Made by a program: the position numbers and the translations under genes. A stretch of DNA of 64,000 bases. Source: Pseudomonas mandelii (GTDB lineage: Bacteria > Pseudomonadota > Gammaproteobacteria > Pseudomonadales > Pseudomonadaceae). The stretch is taken from the NCBI RefSeq assembly GCF_900106065.1, contig NZ_LT629796.1, forward strand, positions 2,938,501-3,002,500, in the 5' to 3' direction. This document shows positions 9,311 through 19,159 of the stretch, piece after piece. The notes beneath the pieces were generated by a model that was not told the origin of the DNA, did no database searches, and was given only the letters and a program-made list of their open reading frames with translations. The number at the start of each line of letters is the position of its first letter. Position 1 is the first letter of the stretch.

Positions 9311-9377
9311 AACACCCTATCCACTGAAGGTCTTGGCGGGCAAAAAACAAGCCGAGGATTATACCTGAGCTATGACC

Positions 9378-11357
9378 TCACGCGCCAGTTGAGGTCGGGG
9401 TTGATACAGCCATATTGCGTTTTAATAGGTCGCGCATCTGATTTGCGATCTGATTTGCTTCCTCCGCGGTCAATCCTGGCTGCCTTGCTTTCCTGATAAG
9501 TACTTCCAGGCTATCCGTGTGTTGACTTGCCGATAGCCTAGTAATGGTGTCTAAAAACTGTTGTTCAAGGTTATCGCCGTCAATCAGCCATTCCTTTTCC
9601 GCCAAAGCCTTGAGCAGACGCCCCTGTTCAGTCCCGTGCCAGCGGGCCATCAACTGAATAGAGTTTAGCTTAGGATTTTTTTGCACGGCCTCGATCAGCG
9701 CTACCAGCAACTGAGCGTAGGTATTGCTCTCATTGGCGAAGTGGTTGGCGGTTTCGACCTTGCTAGCCAGATCGGGGTGATGAATGAGCGTGCGAAGTGC
9801 GATCAGGGTTGGGGCTTCCACAGCAATCGGTGTGCGCGGGGCGCTCGGTTGATCGCGATCGCCGCCTCGCTTGCCGTTTTTGTCCCAGGGCTTCTTGTCC
9901 CACTTCTTGCCGCCCGCTCCGGGTTTCTTCGGCGTCCATTCCTGCTGCGGCACATACATCTCTTGTGCCTGCGGCTGATGGTAGTCGCTGTAATCCGGCA
10001 TGGCGTCGTAATCGACGCCCGGGTCGTATGCAGGCGGCGCATCTTGAGGTGCGCTTTGAACCAGTTGGCTCACGGCTTCACCGCTGAGGCCGGTAATTTC
10101 GGTCAGACGCTGACGCATCAAGATGCGCAGGTTGGCGCCAGGGACCTTGTCGATCAGCGGTGCGGCGAGGGTGGCCATGTGGGCCTTGCCTTCGAGCGAG
10201 CGCGGGTCCGATTCCTCGGTCAGTTGCTGAAAGAAATAATCCGCCAACGGCTGGGCGTGCTGGTTGATTCGCGCGCGGAAAGCGTCAGTGCCTTCGGAGC
10301 GGACCAGCGTGTCGGGGTCTTCACCTTCGGGCAGGAACAGAAAGCGCGCGCGCCGCCCGTCTTGCAGGCACGGCAGGGCAGCTTCCAGTGCGCGCCACGC
10401 AGCGTTGCGGCCGGCCTGGTCGCCGTCGAAGCAAAAAAGCACGTTCGGCACGACGCGAAACAGCCGCTTCAAGTGTTCTTCGCTGGTGGCGGTGCCCAGG
10501 GTCGCGACGGCATTGCGCAAGCCTTGTTGGGCGAGGGCAATGACGTCCATGTAGCCTTCGACGACGATGATTTCGTCGAGGTTGCGGTTGTTCTTGCGTG
10601 CTTCATAAAGGCCGTAGAGTTCCTGGCCTTTATGGAATACGGGGGTTTCCGGTGAGTTCAGGTATTTCGGCTTGTCGTCGCCCAATACCCTGCCGCCGAA
10701 AGCAATGATGCGTCCGCGGCTGTCGCGGATCGGGAACATCACGCGATCGCGAAAGCGGTCATAGCGTTTGCCGGTTTCGGCGTTCTCGATCAGCAGGCCG
10801 GCGTCGACCATGGCTTTTTGTTGCAGGGTGTCGCTGCTCAAGTGCTTGAACAGATTGTCCCAACCGGGCGGCGCGAAGCCGAGGCCGAAGTCCCGGGCGA
10901 TTTCGCCGGTCAGCCCGCGACCTTTCAAGTAATCCACAGCCGCTTTGCGCGATGGATGGCTTTTCAGGGCTTGCCGGTAGAAGTCGGCGGCTGCAGTCAG
11001 CAGCGGGTACAGCGGCGAATCAGTCGGTTGCCGCGGTTTGTGCGGCCGACCGCTTTCTTCGCGGGGGATTTCCATGCCCGCGGCTTTGGCCAGTTCTTCG
11101 ACAGCCTGGACGAAATCCAGGTTGTCGTGGTCCATCATGAAGCCGAGGGCGTTGCCGCCCGCGCCGCAGCCGAAGCAGTAATAGAACTGCTTGTCGGGGC
11201 TGACGCTGAAGGACGGGGTTTTTTCTTTATGAAAAGGGCAGCAGGCGGTGTAGTTTTTACCGGCCTTTTTCATTTGCAGGCGCGAGCTGACCACATCGAC
11301 GATGTCGGTGCGGTTCAGAAGGTCGTCAATGAAGCTCTGGGGAATTAGCCCGGCCAT
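9378..11357 (-). CDS. dnaG: DNA primase DnaG
   Basis: A 659-residue protein. The N-terminal CHC2 zinc domain has C40, H43, C61 and C64 (CCPFHKEKTPSF, YYCFGCG), followed by the primase core, the TOPRIM motif VVEGYMDVIALAQQG with a later acidic DGDQAGRNA, and a C-terminal DnaB helicase-binding domain after a proline- and lysine-rich linker (PKKPGAGGKKWDKK). Makes RNA primers for replication. It lies between rpsU and rpoD in the macromolecular synthesis operon. Confidence 0.99.
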   Translation of the reverse strand: MAGLIPQSFIDDLLNRTDIVDVVSSRLQMKKAGKNYTACCPFHKEKTPSFSVSPDKQFYYCFGCGAGGNALGFMMDHDNLDFVQAVEELAKAAGMEIPREESGRPHKPRQPTDSPLYPLLTAAADFYRQALKSHPSRKAAVDYLKGRGLTGEIARDFGLGFAPPGWDNLFKHLSSDTLQQKAMVDAGLLIENAETGKRYDRFRDRVMFPIRDSRGRIIAFGGRVLGDDKPKYLNSPETPVFHKGQELYGLYEARKNNRNLDEIIVVEGYMDVIALAQQGLRNAVATLGTATSEEHLKRLFRVVPNVLFCFDGDQAGRNAAWRALEAALPCLQDGRRARFLFLPEGEDPDTLVRSEGTDAFRARINQHAQPLADYFFQQLTEESDPRSLEGKAHMATLAAPLIDKVPGANLRILMRQRLTEITGLSGEAVSQLVQSAPQDAPPAYDPGVDYDAMPDYSDYHQPQAQEMYVPQQEWTPKKPGAGGKKWDKKPWDKNGKRGGDRDQPSAPRTPIAVEAPTLIALRTLIHHPDLASKVETANHFANESNTYAQLLVALIEAVQKNPKLNSIQLMARWHGTEQGRLLKALAEKEWLIDGDNLEQQFLDTITRLSASQHTDSLEVLIRKARQPGLTAEEANQIANQMRDLLKRNMAVSTPTSTGA

Positions 11358-11839
11358 GGCGTTCTCGTCATCTGCGCTGAAATGGACCCAAAACGATGAG
11401 CGGCCGAACGCGGGTCGTTGTTTGAGGCGCGCAAAATGTGCGGCTCGACCGGTGTCGTCTGCGTAATCGCTGTCGGGAAGTGTATCTGCCGAAAATCCAC
11501 TGACGTTAGTACCAATCAGTATTCGACTATATGAAAGTATTTCGCTGAAATCCGCTGCGGCCAGTCGAGGGCCTCGGATAGCTCATAAGCGGGCACGCAA
11601 GAAGGTGCCTTGGGCTGATCGTCGTAAGAGGAATCAGTGGGTGTGCTCGTCAGTAGCCTTGGAAGGCTCGTCAGAAAAGACGTGCACCGCTGGCAAAAGA
11701 GCCAGGTCTGACGCTGCGAAGCAGGTTTGTCTCGGTCGCGTCTGCGGCTTTGACGGTGAAGCATCAAGCGTTTTCCGCAAATGCCATTAGCCCGGCTGAG
11801 GGCCGGGCTTGGCAGAAGCTTGCTACGAACGTCTGTGTA
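11358..11839 (-). other. Long spacer between rpsU and dnaG
   Basis: These 482 bp contain no gene I can support. In P. aeruginosa, from memory, a GatB/YqeY-family gene occupies this place; no YqeY-like protein is readable here. The one open frame on the minus strand (11516-11767) has no family resemblance and probably reflects chance. A hairpin at 11789-11809 (AGCCCGGC/GCCGGGCT) lies just after rpsU and fits an attenuator that lets rpsU be expressed above dnaG-rpoD. Confidence 0.6.
11782..11809 (-). terminator. Putative attenuator after rpsU
   Basis: On the minus strand AGCCCGGC-CCTCA-GCCGGGCT is followed by AATGGCATTTGC, a strong stem with a poor T-tract. That fits a partial terminator, as known between rpsU and dnaG in enteric bacteria. 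Confidence 0.65.
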
Positions 11840-12055
11840 TTAGTACAGACGAACGGCGCGGCGCTGTTCGCGCTGAACTTTCTTCGCGTGACGCTTAACA
11901 GCGGCTGCTGCTTTGCGCTTACGCTCAGAAGTAGGCTTCTCGTAGAATTCGCGGCTACGAACTTCAGCCAGTACACCGGCTTTTTCGCAGGAGCGCTTGA
12001 AACGACGCAGAGCTACGTCGAAGGGTTCGTTCTCTTTTACTTTGACGGCTGGCAT
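11840..12055 (-). CDS. rpsU: 30S ribosomal protein S21
   Basis: A 71-residue basic protein matching bS21 along its whole length ([37 protein letters not shown]-terminal RRAVRLY). AGGTAGC precedes the ATG. First gene of the rpsU-dnaG-rpoD operon; divergent from tsaD across a 199-bp promoter region. Confidence 0.98.
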
Positions 12056-12254
12056 CCAGAGCTACCTTCATTCATTACCGGGGTCAACATCCTCGCGGCA
12101 AAAGAGCACTTGAAGACGTCGGTTTTTAAGGGTTGCGGATGTTAACTCCTCATCGACCGGAATGCAAAGCCTCTGATCGAAAACCGCTAGTCGGGGCATC
12201 CCATGGCGACTATTATGCGCGCCTTCGAATTCAGCCTAAACAAGGCGCAAACCC

Positions 12255-13280
12255 ATGCTAGTACTGGGATTAGAAACCTCCTGCGACGAAACCGGTGTCG
12301 CATTATATGACAGTGAGCGCGGCCTGCTGGCCGACGCGCTGTTCAGTCAGATCGACCTGCACCGCGCCTATGGCGGTGTAGTGCCGGAGCTGGCCTCGCG
12401 CGACCACGTCAAGCGCATGCTGCCCTTGATTCGTCAGGTGTTGGCCGAAGCTGACTGTGTGCCGACCGAGATCGATGCCATCGCTTATACCGCGGGTCCT
12501 GGCCTGGTCGGTGCCTTGCTGGTGGGCGCCTCTTGCGCTCAGGCGCTGGCCTTTGCCTGGGGCATTCCGGCCTTGGGTGTGCACCACATGGAAGGTCACT
12601 TGCTGGCGCCGATGCTGGAGCCGCAGCCGCCACAATTCCCGTTCGTCGCTTTGTTGGTGTCGGGTGGTCATACGCAGCTGGTTCAGGTCGACGGTATCGG
12701 TCACTACACGCTCTTGGGCGAGACCCTCGATGACGCCGCCGGTGAAGCGTTCGATAAGACCGCGAAGATGATGGGCCTTAATTATCCGGGCGGTCCGGAA
12801 ATCGCCAAGCTGGCGGAGCGGGGCGTTTCAGGACGTTTCACTTTTCCGCGTCCCATGTGCGACCGCCCGGGCCTGGCGTTCAGCTTCAGTGGCTTGAAAA
12901 CCTTCGCCCTGAACACTTGGCAGCAGAGCGTCAGCGCCGGGGACGACAGCGAGCAAGCCCGTTGCGACATCTCGCTGGCGTTCCAGCAGGCCGTGGTGGA
13001 GACTTTGACCATCAAGTGCAAGCGCGCCCTGAAACAAGCGGGCATGAAGCGTCTGGTGATCGCTGGGGGCGTCAGCGCCAACAAGGCGCTGCGCACCTCC
13101 CTGGAAAAGATGCTCGGCGACATGAAGGGCGACGTGTTTTATGCCCGTCCGGAGTTCTGCACCGACAACGGCGCGATGATTGCGTTTGCCGGTTGCCAGC
13201 GCTTGCAGGCCGGCCAGCACGAAAGCCTGGCGATCAGCGTGCAGGCGCGCTGGCCGATGGAGCAACTGTCGGCGCTGTGA
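12255..13280 (+). CDS. tsaD: tRNA threonylcarbamoyladenosine transferase TsaD
   Basis: A 341-residue ASKHA-fold protein (formerly Gcp). H111 and H115 of HHMEGHL bind the catalytic metal; the nucleotide-binding motifs [11 protein letters not shown] and [13 protein letters not shown] are intact. With TsaB and TsaE it attaches the threonylcarbamoyl group to A37 of tRNAs reading ANN codons. AAGGCG lies before the ATG. Transcribed divergently from rpsU, as in other Pseudomonas. Confidence 0.98.
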   Translation: MLVLGLETSCDETGVALYDSERGLLADALFSQIDLHRAYGGVVPELASRDHVKRMLPLIRQVLAEADCVPTEIDAIAYTAGPGLVGALLVGASCAQALAFAWGIPALGVHHMEGHLLAPMLEPQPPQFPFVALLVSGGHTQLVQVDGIGHYTLLGETLDDAAGEAFDKTAKMMGLNYPGGPEIAKLAERGVSGRFTFPRPMCDRPGLAFSFSGLKTFALNTWQQSVSAGDDSEQARCDISLAFQQAVVETLTIKCKRALKQAGMKRLVIAGGVSANKALRTSLEKMLGDMKGDVFYARPEFCTDNGAMIAFAGCQRLQAGQHESLAISVQARWPMEQLSAL

Positions 13281-13303
13281 TGAGCGGGGCTCACGCCCGG
13301 TAT

Positions 13304-13873
13304 TTAAAAATGCCGTTCGCGCCCGGCAAACAGGTCGCGTAGATTGCCGCGATGACGCCAGACGATCAGCCCCGTGAGTGCGCTCATGGGTAGCAGTGCC
13401 GCAGGTGCTTGCCAGGCCAGCAGCGGCAGGGTCAGCGGCGTGGCGATCAATGCGGCGAGGGAGCTGGTGCGGGTCAGGTAGAACGTCAGCAACCAGGCGC
13501 AAACCGCCAGCAATGCAGCTGGCGGATACAGGCCCAGGAGCATTCCTGCCGCGGTGGCGACACCCTTGCCACCGCGAAAGCGAAAGTACAGCGGGAACAG
13601 GTGGCCGATGACGGCACAGACGCCGATCCAGGCCTGTTCTTGCAGCGAAAGACCCGCAACACCGGCGATCAACACCGGCAACAGGCCTTTGCAGAGGTCG
13701 CCGATCAGGGTCAGGATGGCGAGTTTCTTGCCGGCCAGGCGCAACATGTTGGTGGCGCCGGCATTGCCCGAGCCACTCATTCGCGGATCGGGGTTACCGG
13801 TCAGGCGGCTGAGCAAAATGGCGAAGGACAGAGAGCCGAGCAGGTAGGCGAGGGTCGCCAGTAACCAAAACAT
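13304..13873 (-). CDS. plsY: Glycerol-3-phosphate acyltransferase PlsY
   Basis: A 189-residue polytopic membrane protein. The PlsY motifs are visible: [12 protein letters not shown] near residue 40, a GDLCKG segment, and [14 protein letters not shown] near 100. It transfers the acyl group of acyl-phosphate (made by PlsX) to glycerol 3-phosphate, the first step of phospholipid synthesis at the inner membrane. Divergent from folB; its 3' end approaches that of tsaD within 23 bp. Confidence 0.97.
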   Translation of the reverse strand: MFWLLATLAYLLGSLSFAILLSRLTGNPDPRMSGSGNAGATNMLRLAGKKLAILTLIGDLCKGLLPVLIAGVAGLSLQEQAWIGVCAVIGHLFPLYFRFRGGKGVATAAGMLLGLYPPAALLAVCAWLLTFYLTRTSSLAALIATPLTLPLLAWQAPAALLPMSALTGLIVWRHRGNLRDLFAGRERHF

Positions 13874-13947
13874 GCTAACTATTCCGGGCGAGGACGCCCT
13901 GATTCTAACGGCGCATTGCGCCCTTGTCGTGCAGCGGAGAAAAGTGC

Positions 13948-14304
13948 TTGGACAGAGTGTTTATCGAGGGCCTGGAAGTCGACACCGTGATTGGTGCCTA
14001 CGACTGGGAACGAGGCATCCGACAGTGCCTGCGACTTGATCTGAGCTTCGCCTGGGACAATCGCCCGGCAGCGGCAGGCGATGACCTGACCCTGGCGCTC
14101 GATTACGCGAGCGTTTCGTCGCGCATCCAGGCCTTTGCCGAGCAGGCACAGTTCCAACTGGTCGAGACCTTTGCCGAGCGTCTGGTTGAAGTGTTGATGA
14201 GCGAATTCAAGATCACCTGGATGCGCCTCAAACTGACCAAGCCTGGCGCCGTCCCGGCGGCCACCGGTGGTGTGGGCGTGGAGATCGAGCGCGGATGTCG
14301 CTGA
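13948..14304 (+). CDS. folB: Dihydroneopterin aldolase FolB
   Basis: A 118-residue protein of the FolB family, with [20 protein letters not shown] at the start and the conserved LDYASV and KLTKPGAV segments. It converts 7,8-dihydroneopterin to 6-hydroxymethyl-dihydropterin in folate synthesis. The TTG at 13948 is chosen since GGAGA lies 8 bases before it and the homologous N-terminus begins there; extension to 13924 adds eight unlike residues. It overlaps folK by 10 bp. Confidence 0.92.
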   Translation: MDRVFIEGLEVDTVIGAYDWERGIRQCLRLDLSFAWDNRPAAAGDDLTLALDYASVSSRIQAFAEQAQFQLVETFAERLVEVLMSEFKITWMRLKLTKPGAVPAATGGVGVEIERGCR

Positions 14305-14813
14305 CTCAGGTGTATCTCGGGCTCGGTAGCAATATCGAGCGCGAAACCCATTTGCAGGCGGGCCTGGAAGCCCTGGCAGGCTTCCTGGTGGATATCCGTT
14401 GCTCGGCGGTGTTCGAAAGCCAGCCAGTGGGGATCAAGAGCGGTCCGTTCTTCAATTTTGTGGTGTCGGCTTACACCGATTTGCCGCTGATGGAGCTGGA
14501 CCGTCGATTGAAATTCATCGAGGCGGACAATGGCCGGTATGCGCCCGACCGCAAGGGTTTGCCGCTGGATATCGACGTGCTGCTGTTTGGCGATCTGGTG
14601 GGCAATTTCGATGGATTGATCCTGCCGCGGGCAGAGATTCTGAAAAATGCCTTTGTGCTATGGCCGTTGTCCCTGATTGCGCCGGACAGAGTGCATCCGG
14701 GGGTAGGCAAAAGCTTTGCGACGTTGTGGCGTGAGGCGCAGATTGATCAGGTGTTGGCGCCGGTGGCGTTTGAGTGGCGCGGTGAACAGCTGACACCTTC
14801 GAGTTTGTTGTGA
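14295..14813 (+). CDS. folK: 2-amino-4-hydroxy-6-hydroxymethyldihydropteridine pyrophosphokinase FolK
   Basis: A 172-residue HPPK. VYLGLGSNIERETHL is the N-terminal motif, and RYAPDRKGLPLDIDVLLFGD carries the ATP- and magnesium-binding DxD. It pyrophosphorylates the FolB product. The ATG lies within the end of folB, indicating translational coupling. Confidence 0.97.
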   Translation: MSLTQVYLGLGSNIERETHLQAGLEALAGFLVDIRCSAVFESQPVGIKSGPFFNFVVSAYTDLPLMELDRRLKFIEADNGRYAPDRKGLPLDIDVLLFGDLVGNFDGLILPRAEILKNAFVLWPLSLIAPDRVHPGVGKSFATLWREAQIDQVLAPVAFEWRGEQLTPSSLL

Positions 14814-14825
14814 GGCGGATGACGC

Positions 14826-14917
14826 CTTCGCGGGCAAGCCTCGCTCCTGCAAGTTTTGCATCGTTCGCCCCATCGCAAACGACTTGGATCTTGCAGGCGC
14901 GAGGCTTGCCCGCGAAG
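14826..14917. repeat. Inverted REP pair
   Basis: The left arm cttcgcgggcaagcctcgct (14826 on) and right arm agcgaggcttgcccgcgaag-like sequence (to 14917) face each other across about 35 bases. It lies between the convergent folK and cca genes and may act as a bidirectional transcript end. Confidence 0.85.
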
Positions 14918-14921
14918 CTTT

Positions 14922-16151
14922 TCAGGCAGACGCCGCCTCTTTGTAGGCCTTCAGCGCTTTTAGTCGCTCACGCTTGATCGCCTCACCCAGCTCCGGCCCC
15001 TTCAATCCCTTCTCCAGCAACGGCTGTACCGCCACGTTCCGCGCCGCAGTCGCCGCTCCGCGTAAATAATCCGCCTGTGGGTAACTTCTCTGCTCCAGCC
15101 CTTTGCGGCCGCGGGCGTCCATCTCGCACGCCGCAATGAACTCTTCAAACCGCTGCGGCCGACGGTAAACGTCAAAACTCTGCAGCAGGTCCAGTAACGT
15201 AGAGGGTTTCAGCTCCAGGGCGCGGTGGCCGTGTGTGTGGTACTGACCCACCAGCAATGCCAATTCCTGACAATCTTTCGGTGCCTTGAATCGTTCATTC
15301 ACCGCTTTGATCAGCTTCAGGCCCGTGTGCTCATGGGCAATGTGGCGTGGCCATTCTTCCACGGGCGTGAGCCCTTTGCCCAGATCATGCAGCAGGCATG
15401 CCCAGCGCACGGTCAGCGGCTGTTTGTGCTGCGCCGCTTGCTCAAGGACGCTCAGGGTGTGCACCCCCGTGTCGATCTCAGGGTGATGGGCTGCCGGTTG
15501 CGGCACGCCGAACAGAGCATCAACTTCCGGCATTAACACTTTGAGCGCGCCACATTCACGCAGCACCTCAATGAACACCCGTGGCTGATCTTCCATCAGT
15601 GCACGGGAAATCTCTTTCCAGCTGCGTTCCGCCGTCAACGCCTTCAATTCACCTGATTCGCTGAGTTGGCGCATCAGCTCCAAAGTTTCAGGCGCAACGG
15701 TGAAACCCAGTCCTGCGTATCGGGCTGCGAAGCGGGCAACGCGCAGGACACGGAGCGGATCTTCGGCGAACGCGGGGGAAACGTGACGAAGCACTCGGGC
15801 TTCGAGATCGCGCTGGCCGTGGTAAGGGTCGGTCAGATTCTGCTGATCATCTTCGGCCATGGCGTTGATTGTCAGGTCGCGACGGATCAGGTCTTCTTCG
15901 AGGGTGACTTCGGGGCTGGCATGAAAGGTGAAACCGCCGTAACCACGTCCGCTTTTGCGTTCGGTACGGGCGAGGGCGTATTCCTCACCGCTCTTGGGGT
16001 GAAGAAATACCGGAAAGTCAGCACCCACGGGGCGATAACCCTGGGCGAGCATTTCTTCAGTGGTGGCACCGACCACGACCCAGTCGATATCGGTGACAGG
16101 TTCGCCCAGCAGGCGATCGCGTACCGCGCCGCCGACTTTATAAATCCGCAT
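14922..16151 (-). CDS. cca: CCA-adding enzyme / multifunctional tRNA nucleotidyltransferase
   Basis: A 409-residue class II enzyme. [12 protein letters not shown] then DIDW (D21 and D23 catalytic) and RDLTINAMA mark the nucleotidyltransferase head; an HD phosphohydrolase domain follows (LLHDLGKG at about residue 255). It adds or repairs the 3' CCA of tRNAs; the HD domain gives phosphatase and phosphodiesterase activities in E. coli. The length matches the HD-containing gammaproteobacterial type. Convergent with folK. Confidence 0.98.
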   Translation of the reverse strand: MRIYKVGGAVRDRLLGEPVTDIDWVVVGATTEEMLAQGYRPVGADFPVFLHPKSGEEYALARTERKSGRGYGGFTFHASPEVTLEEDLIRRDLTINAMAEDDQQNLTDPYHGQRDLEARVLRHVSPAFAEDPLRVLRVARFAARYAGLGFTVAPETLELMRQLSESGELKALTAERSWKEISRALMEDQPRVFIEVLRECGALKVLMPEVDALFGVPQPAAHHPEIDTGVHTLSVLEQAAQHKQPLTVRWACLLHDLGKGLTPVEEWPRHIAHEHTGLKLIKAVNERFKAPKDCQELALLVGQYHTHGHRALELKPSTLLDLLQSFDVYRRPQRFEEFIAACEMDARGRKGLEQRSYPQADYLRGAATAARNVAVQPLLEKGLKGPELGEAIKRERLKALKAYKEAASA

Positions 16152-16214
16152 AAAAAACCTCCGTTAGCTCGACAGAATAACCTTTGCGTCGAACTTCCGG
16201 AGGCAGAAACAGGA

Positions 16215-17777
16215 TCAAAGATGAATGACAGCCAAGTCCAGCCGGCCGTAATCCCCCTCGCTGTGCTCGCTTCTGGGCGGGACATGGTGAACTTTCATGA
16301 CCTGGTCGCCTTGCAGCGTTTCCAGGTGAATGTCGAAGCCCCACAGCCGGTGCAGGTGCTTGAGCACTTCCTCGGTGGACTCGCCCAACGGTTTGCGGTC
16401 GTGCTGCTGGTGACGCAAGGTCAGGGAGCGGTCGCCACGCCGGTCGATGCTGTAGATCTGAATATTGGGCTCTCGATTACCCAGGTTGTACTGCGCGGCC
16501 AGTGTTTCGCGAATGGTGCGGTAGCCACCTTCATCGTGAATGGCCGGGACCAGCAGGTCGTCCTTTTGGTCGTCATCGAGAATGCTGAACAATTTCAGGT
16601 CGCGGATCACCTGCGGTGACAGGTACTGCAGGATGAAGCTTTCGTCCTTGAAGCTGCTCATGGCGAACTTGATGCTCGACAGCCAGTCGGTACCGGCTAT
16701 CTCAGGGAACCAGCGGTAATCCTCCTCGGTAGGGTGTTCACACATGCGGCGGATGTCCCGGTACATGGCAAAACCCAAGGTGTAGGGGTTGATGCCGTTG
16801 TAGTAGGGGCTGTCGAAGCCGGGTTGGTAGACCACGCTGGTGTGGGACGTCAGAAACTCCATCATGAAGCCGTCGGTAACGAGGCCTTCGTCATACAGGT
16901 CGTTCATCAGCGTGTAGTGCCAGAACGTGGCCCAGCCTTCGTTCATGACCTGGGTCTGGCGTTGCGGGTAGAAATATTGGGCGATCTTGCGCACGATGCG
17001 CACGATTTCCCGCTGCCAGGGCTCCAGCAGCGGCGCGTGTTTTTCGATGAAGTACAGGATGTTTTCCTGAGGTTCGGCGGGGAAGCGCGCGTTGTCCTTG
17101 TCGCTGTACTTGTCGGCCCCTTTTGGAATGGTCCGCCACAAATCGTTGATCTGTTTCTGCAAGTGCTCTTCCCGATCCTTCTGCCGGCGGCGCTCTTCTT
17201 CAGCCGAAATCGGATATGGGCGTTTGTAGCGGTCGACCCCGTAGTTCATCAGCGCATGGCAGGAATCCAGCAGGTCCTCCACTGCATCGATGCCGTGGCG
17301 TTCTTCGCATTGCATGATGTACTGCTTGGCGAAAACCAGGTAATCGATGATCGAGCTGGCGTCGGTCCAGGTGCGGAACAGGTAATTGCCCTTGAAGAAG
17401 CTGTTGTGGCCATAGCAGGCATGAGCGACCACCAGGGCCTGCATACAGATGGTGTTTTCTTCCATCAGATAGGCGATGCATGGGTCTGAATTAATCACAA
17501 TCTCGTAGGCCAGCCCCATCTGCCCACGGCTGTAAGACTTCTCGGTGCTGAGGAAGTGTTTGCCATAGGACCAATGGTGATAACCCAGTGGCATGCCGAC
17601 GGAGGCGTAGGCGTCCATCATCTGCTCGGCGGTGATCACTTCGATCTGGTTAGGGTACGTATCCAGGGCATAACGAGCCGCCAGGCGACTGATTTCTTTG
17701 TCATAGGCCTGGATCAGCTCGAATGTCCATTCTGAGCCGGTGGAAATGGGTTGGCGCTTCTGCTCTTTGGCGGTCAT
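16215..17777 (-). CDS. SpoVR family protein
   Basis: A 520-residue member of the SpoVR/YcgB family, with the conserved [27 protein letters not shown] and [20 protein letters not shown] segments. The molecular function is not established. It follows yeaH with a 4-bp overlap in the prkA-yeaH-spoVR operon, which in enteric bacteria responds to stress and nitrogen starvation. The histidine-rich HAxxG and NEGWATFWH segments hint at a metal site, an inference only. Confidence 0.95.
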   Translation of the reverse strand: MTAKEQKRQPISTGSEWTFELIQAYDKEISRLAARYALDTYPNQIEVITAEQMMDAYASVGMPLGYHHWSYGKHFLSTEKSYSRGQMGLAYEIVINSDPCIAYLMEENTICMQALVVAHACYGHNSFFKGNYLFRTWTDASSIIDYLVFAKQYIMQCEERHGIDAVEDLLDSCHALMNYGVDRYKRPYPISAEEERRRQKDREEHLQKQINDLWRTIPKGADKYSDKDNARFPAEPQENILYFIEKHAPLLEPWQREIVRIVRKIAQYFYPQRQTQVMNEGWATFWHYTLMNDLYDEGLVTDGFMMEFLTSHTSVVYQPGFDSPYYNGINPYTLGFAMYRDIRRMCEHPTEEDYRWFPEIAGTDWLSSIKFAMSSFKDESFILQYLSPQVIRDLKLFSILDDDQKDDLLVPAIHDEGGYRTIRETLAAQYNLGNREPNIQIYSIDRRGDRSLTLRHQQHDRKPLGESTEEVLKHLHRLWGFDIHLETLQGDQVMKVHHVPPRSEHSEGDYGRLDLAVIHL

Positions 17778-19045
17778 GTCACTAACCTGCGCTGGAAGAG
17801 TTCACGGAAGACCGGGTAGATATCCCCGGCCGAGACCAGTTGCTGCTGGGCAAAAGTGTCAGAGAAGGCTTCAGCGATGCGTTCGTATTCGAACCACAAA
17901 GCCTGGTGTTCGCGCGGGGTAATCTCAACGTAAGTGTAGTACTGCACGAACGGCATGATCTGGTTGATCAGAATGTCGCGGCAGATCGGCGAATCGTCGT
18001 TCCAGTTGTCACCGTCGGAGGCCTGGGCCGCGTAGATGTTCCACTCATTGCTCGGATAACGCTCGGCCATGATTTCCTGCATCAGTTTCAAGGCGCTGGA
18101 GACGATGGTGCCGCCGGTTTCCCGGGAGTAGAAGAACTCTTCCTCATCCACTTCGCGGGCGCTGGTGTGGTGGCGGATGAAGACGACGTCGATCTTGTCG
18201 TAGTTACGCTTGAGAAACAGGTACAGCAGAATGAAAAAGCGCTTGGCGATGTCTTTGGTTGCCTGGGTCATTGAGCCGGACACGTCCATCAGGCAGAACA
18301 TCACCGCCTTGGAGCTGGGGTTCGGCTGCTTGATGAGCAAGTTGTACTTGAGGTCGAAGGTATCGAGAAAGGGAACGCGATGGATGCGCGCACTGAGTTT
18401 TTCGATTTCTGCTTCGATCTCCTGAATATCGCCGAAGTTATCCGGTTCATCCCGCTTGAGTCGCAGCAGTTCTTCTTTGGCTTCCCGTAACTTTGCCCGG
18501 CTGCTGCCAGACAGGGCGATTCGCCGGGCATGGGCCGAGCGCAGGGTACGGATGATGTTGATTCGCGACGGGTTACCTTCGTTGCTGATACCCGCGCGCA
18601 CGGTCTTGAAGGTGTCGGTGCCGGTCAGGTTGCGCTTGACCAGGTTCGGCAGTTCGAGGTCCTCGAACATGAATTCGAGGAATTCCTCCTGGGTGATCTG
18701 GAAGACGAACTCGTCCATCCCTTCGCCCGAGTTGCCTGCCTTGCCTGGGCCTCTGCCGCCACCACCGCCTGGCGGACGGGCAATGTGTTCGCCGCTGGTG
18801 AATTCCTTGTTGCCGGGGTGCACGACGGTCTGCTTGCCACCACGTCCATGGTGAAGCACCGGCTCGTCGATGTCGCGGCCGGGGATGCTGATCTGTTCGC
18901 CGTGTTCCATATCGGTAATGGAACGCCGACTGACCGCCTCTTCGACGGCCTTTTTGATGTGATCACGATAACGCCGCAGAAACCGCTGACGGTTCACCGT
19001 GCTCTTGTTCTTGCCATTGAGACGTCGGTCGATCACATAGCTCAT
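17774..19045 (-). CDS. YeaH/YhbH family protein (DUF444)
   Basis: A 423-residue DUF444 protein. The N-terminal half is basic and then glycine-rich ([17 protein letters not shown] at about 95-112); the C-terminal half contains a von Willebrand A-like segment with [10 protein letters not shown] (a MIDAS-type DxSxS). It is the middle gene of the prkA operon and probably works with the PrkA kinase and SpoVR, but its biochemical role is unknown. Confidence 0.95.
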   Translation of the reverse strand: MSYVIDRRLNGKNKSTVNRQRFLRRYRDHIKKAVEEAVSRRSITDMEHGEQISIPGRDIDEPVLHHGRGGKQTVVHPGNKEFTSGEHIARPPGGGGGRGPGKAGNSGEGMDEFVFQITQEEFLEFMFEDLELPNLVKRNLTGTDTFKTVRAGISNEGNPSRINIIRTLRSAHARRIALSGSSRAKLREAKEELLRLKRDEPDNFGDIQEIEAEIEKLSARIHRVPFLDTFDLKYNLLIKQPNPSSKAVMFCLMDVSGSMTQATKDIAKRFFILLYLFLKRNYDKIDVVFIRHHTSAREVDEEEFFYSRETGGTIVSSALKLMQEIMAERYPSNEWNIYAAQASDGDNWNDDSPICRDILINQIMPFVQYYTYVEITPREHQALWFEYERIAEAFSDTFAQQQLVSAGDIYPVFRELFQRRLVT

Positions 19046-19159
19046 AGGCCCCTCCGGGCGGCTTCAAGTTGTGAGCTACAAGCTGCAAGTAGAAGCTGCC
19101 CGGATATCAGGGCTTACGCGCTTTTTCTTGCCGCTTGTAGCTTATGGCTTGCCGCTGCG
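19046..19159. repeat. Spacer with short AAGCTGCAAG-type repeats
   Basis: The gap between prkA and yeaH carries repeated runs such as gagctacaagctgcaag and gccgcttgtagcttatggcttgccgc, which are inverted relative to each other. This purine/pyrimidine-alternating repeat type is common between Pseudomonas genes. It could form a stem in the operon transcript. Confidence 0.55.

Noticed and set aside
9311..9377. A separate strong promoter between dnaG and rpoD
   Set aside because: No convincing -35/-10 pair was visible; heat-shock promoters of rpoD, if present, would more likely be within dnaG and could not be placed.
11516..11767. An 83-codon minus-strand frame between rpsU and dnaG
   Set aside because: No ribosome site or family resemblance; not YqeY. 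Treated as chance.
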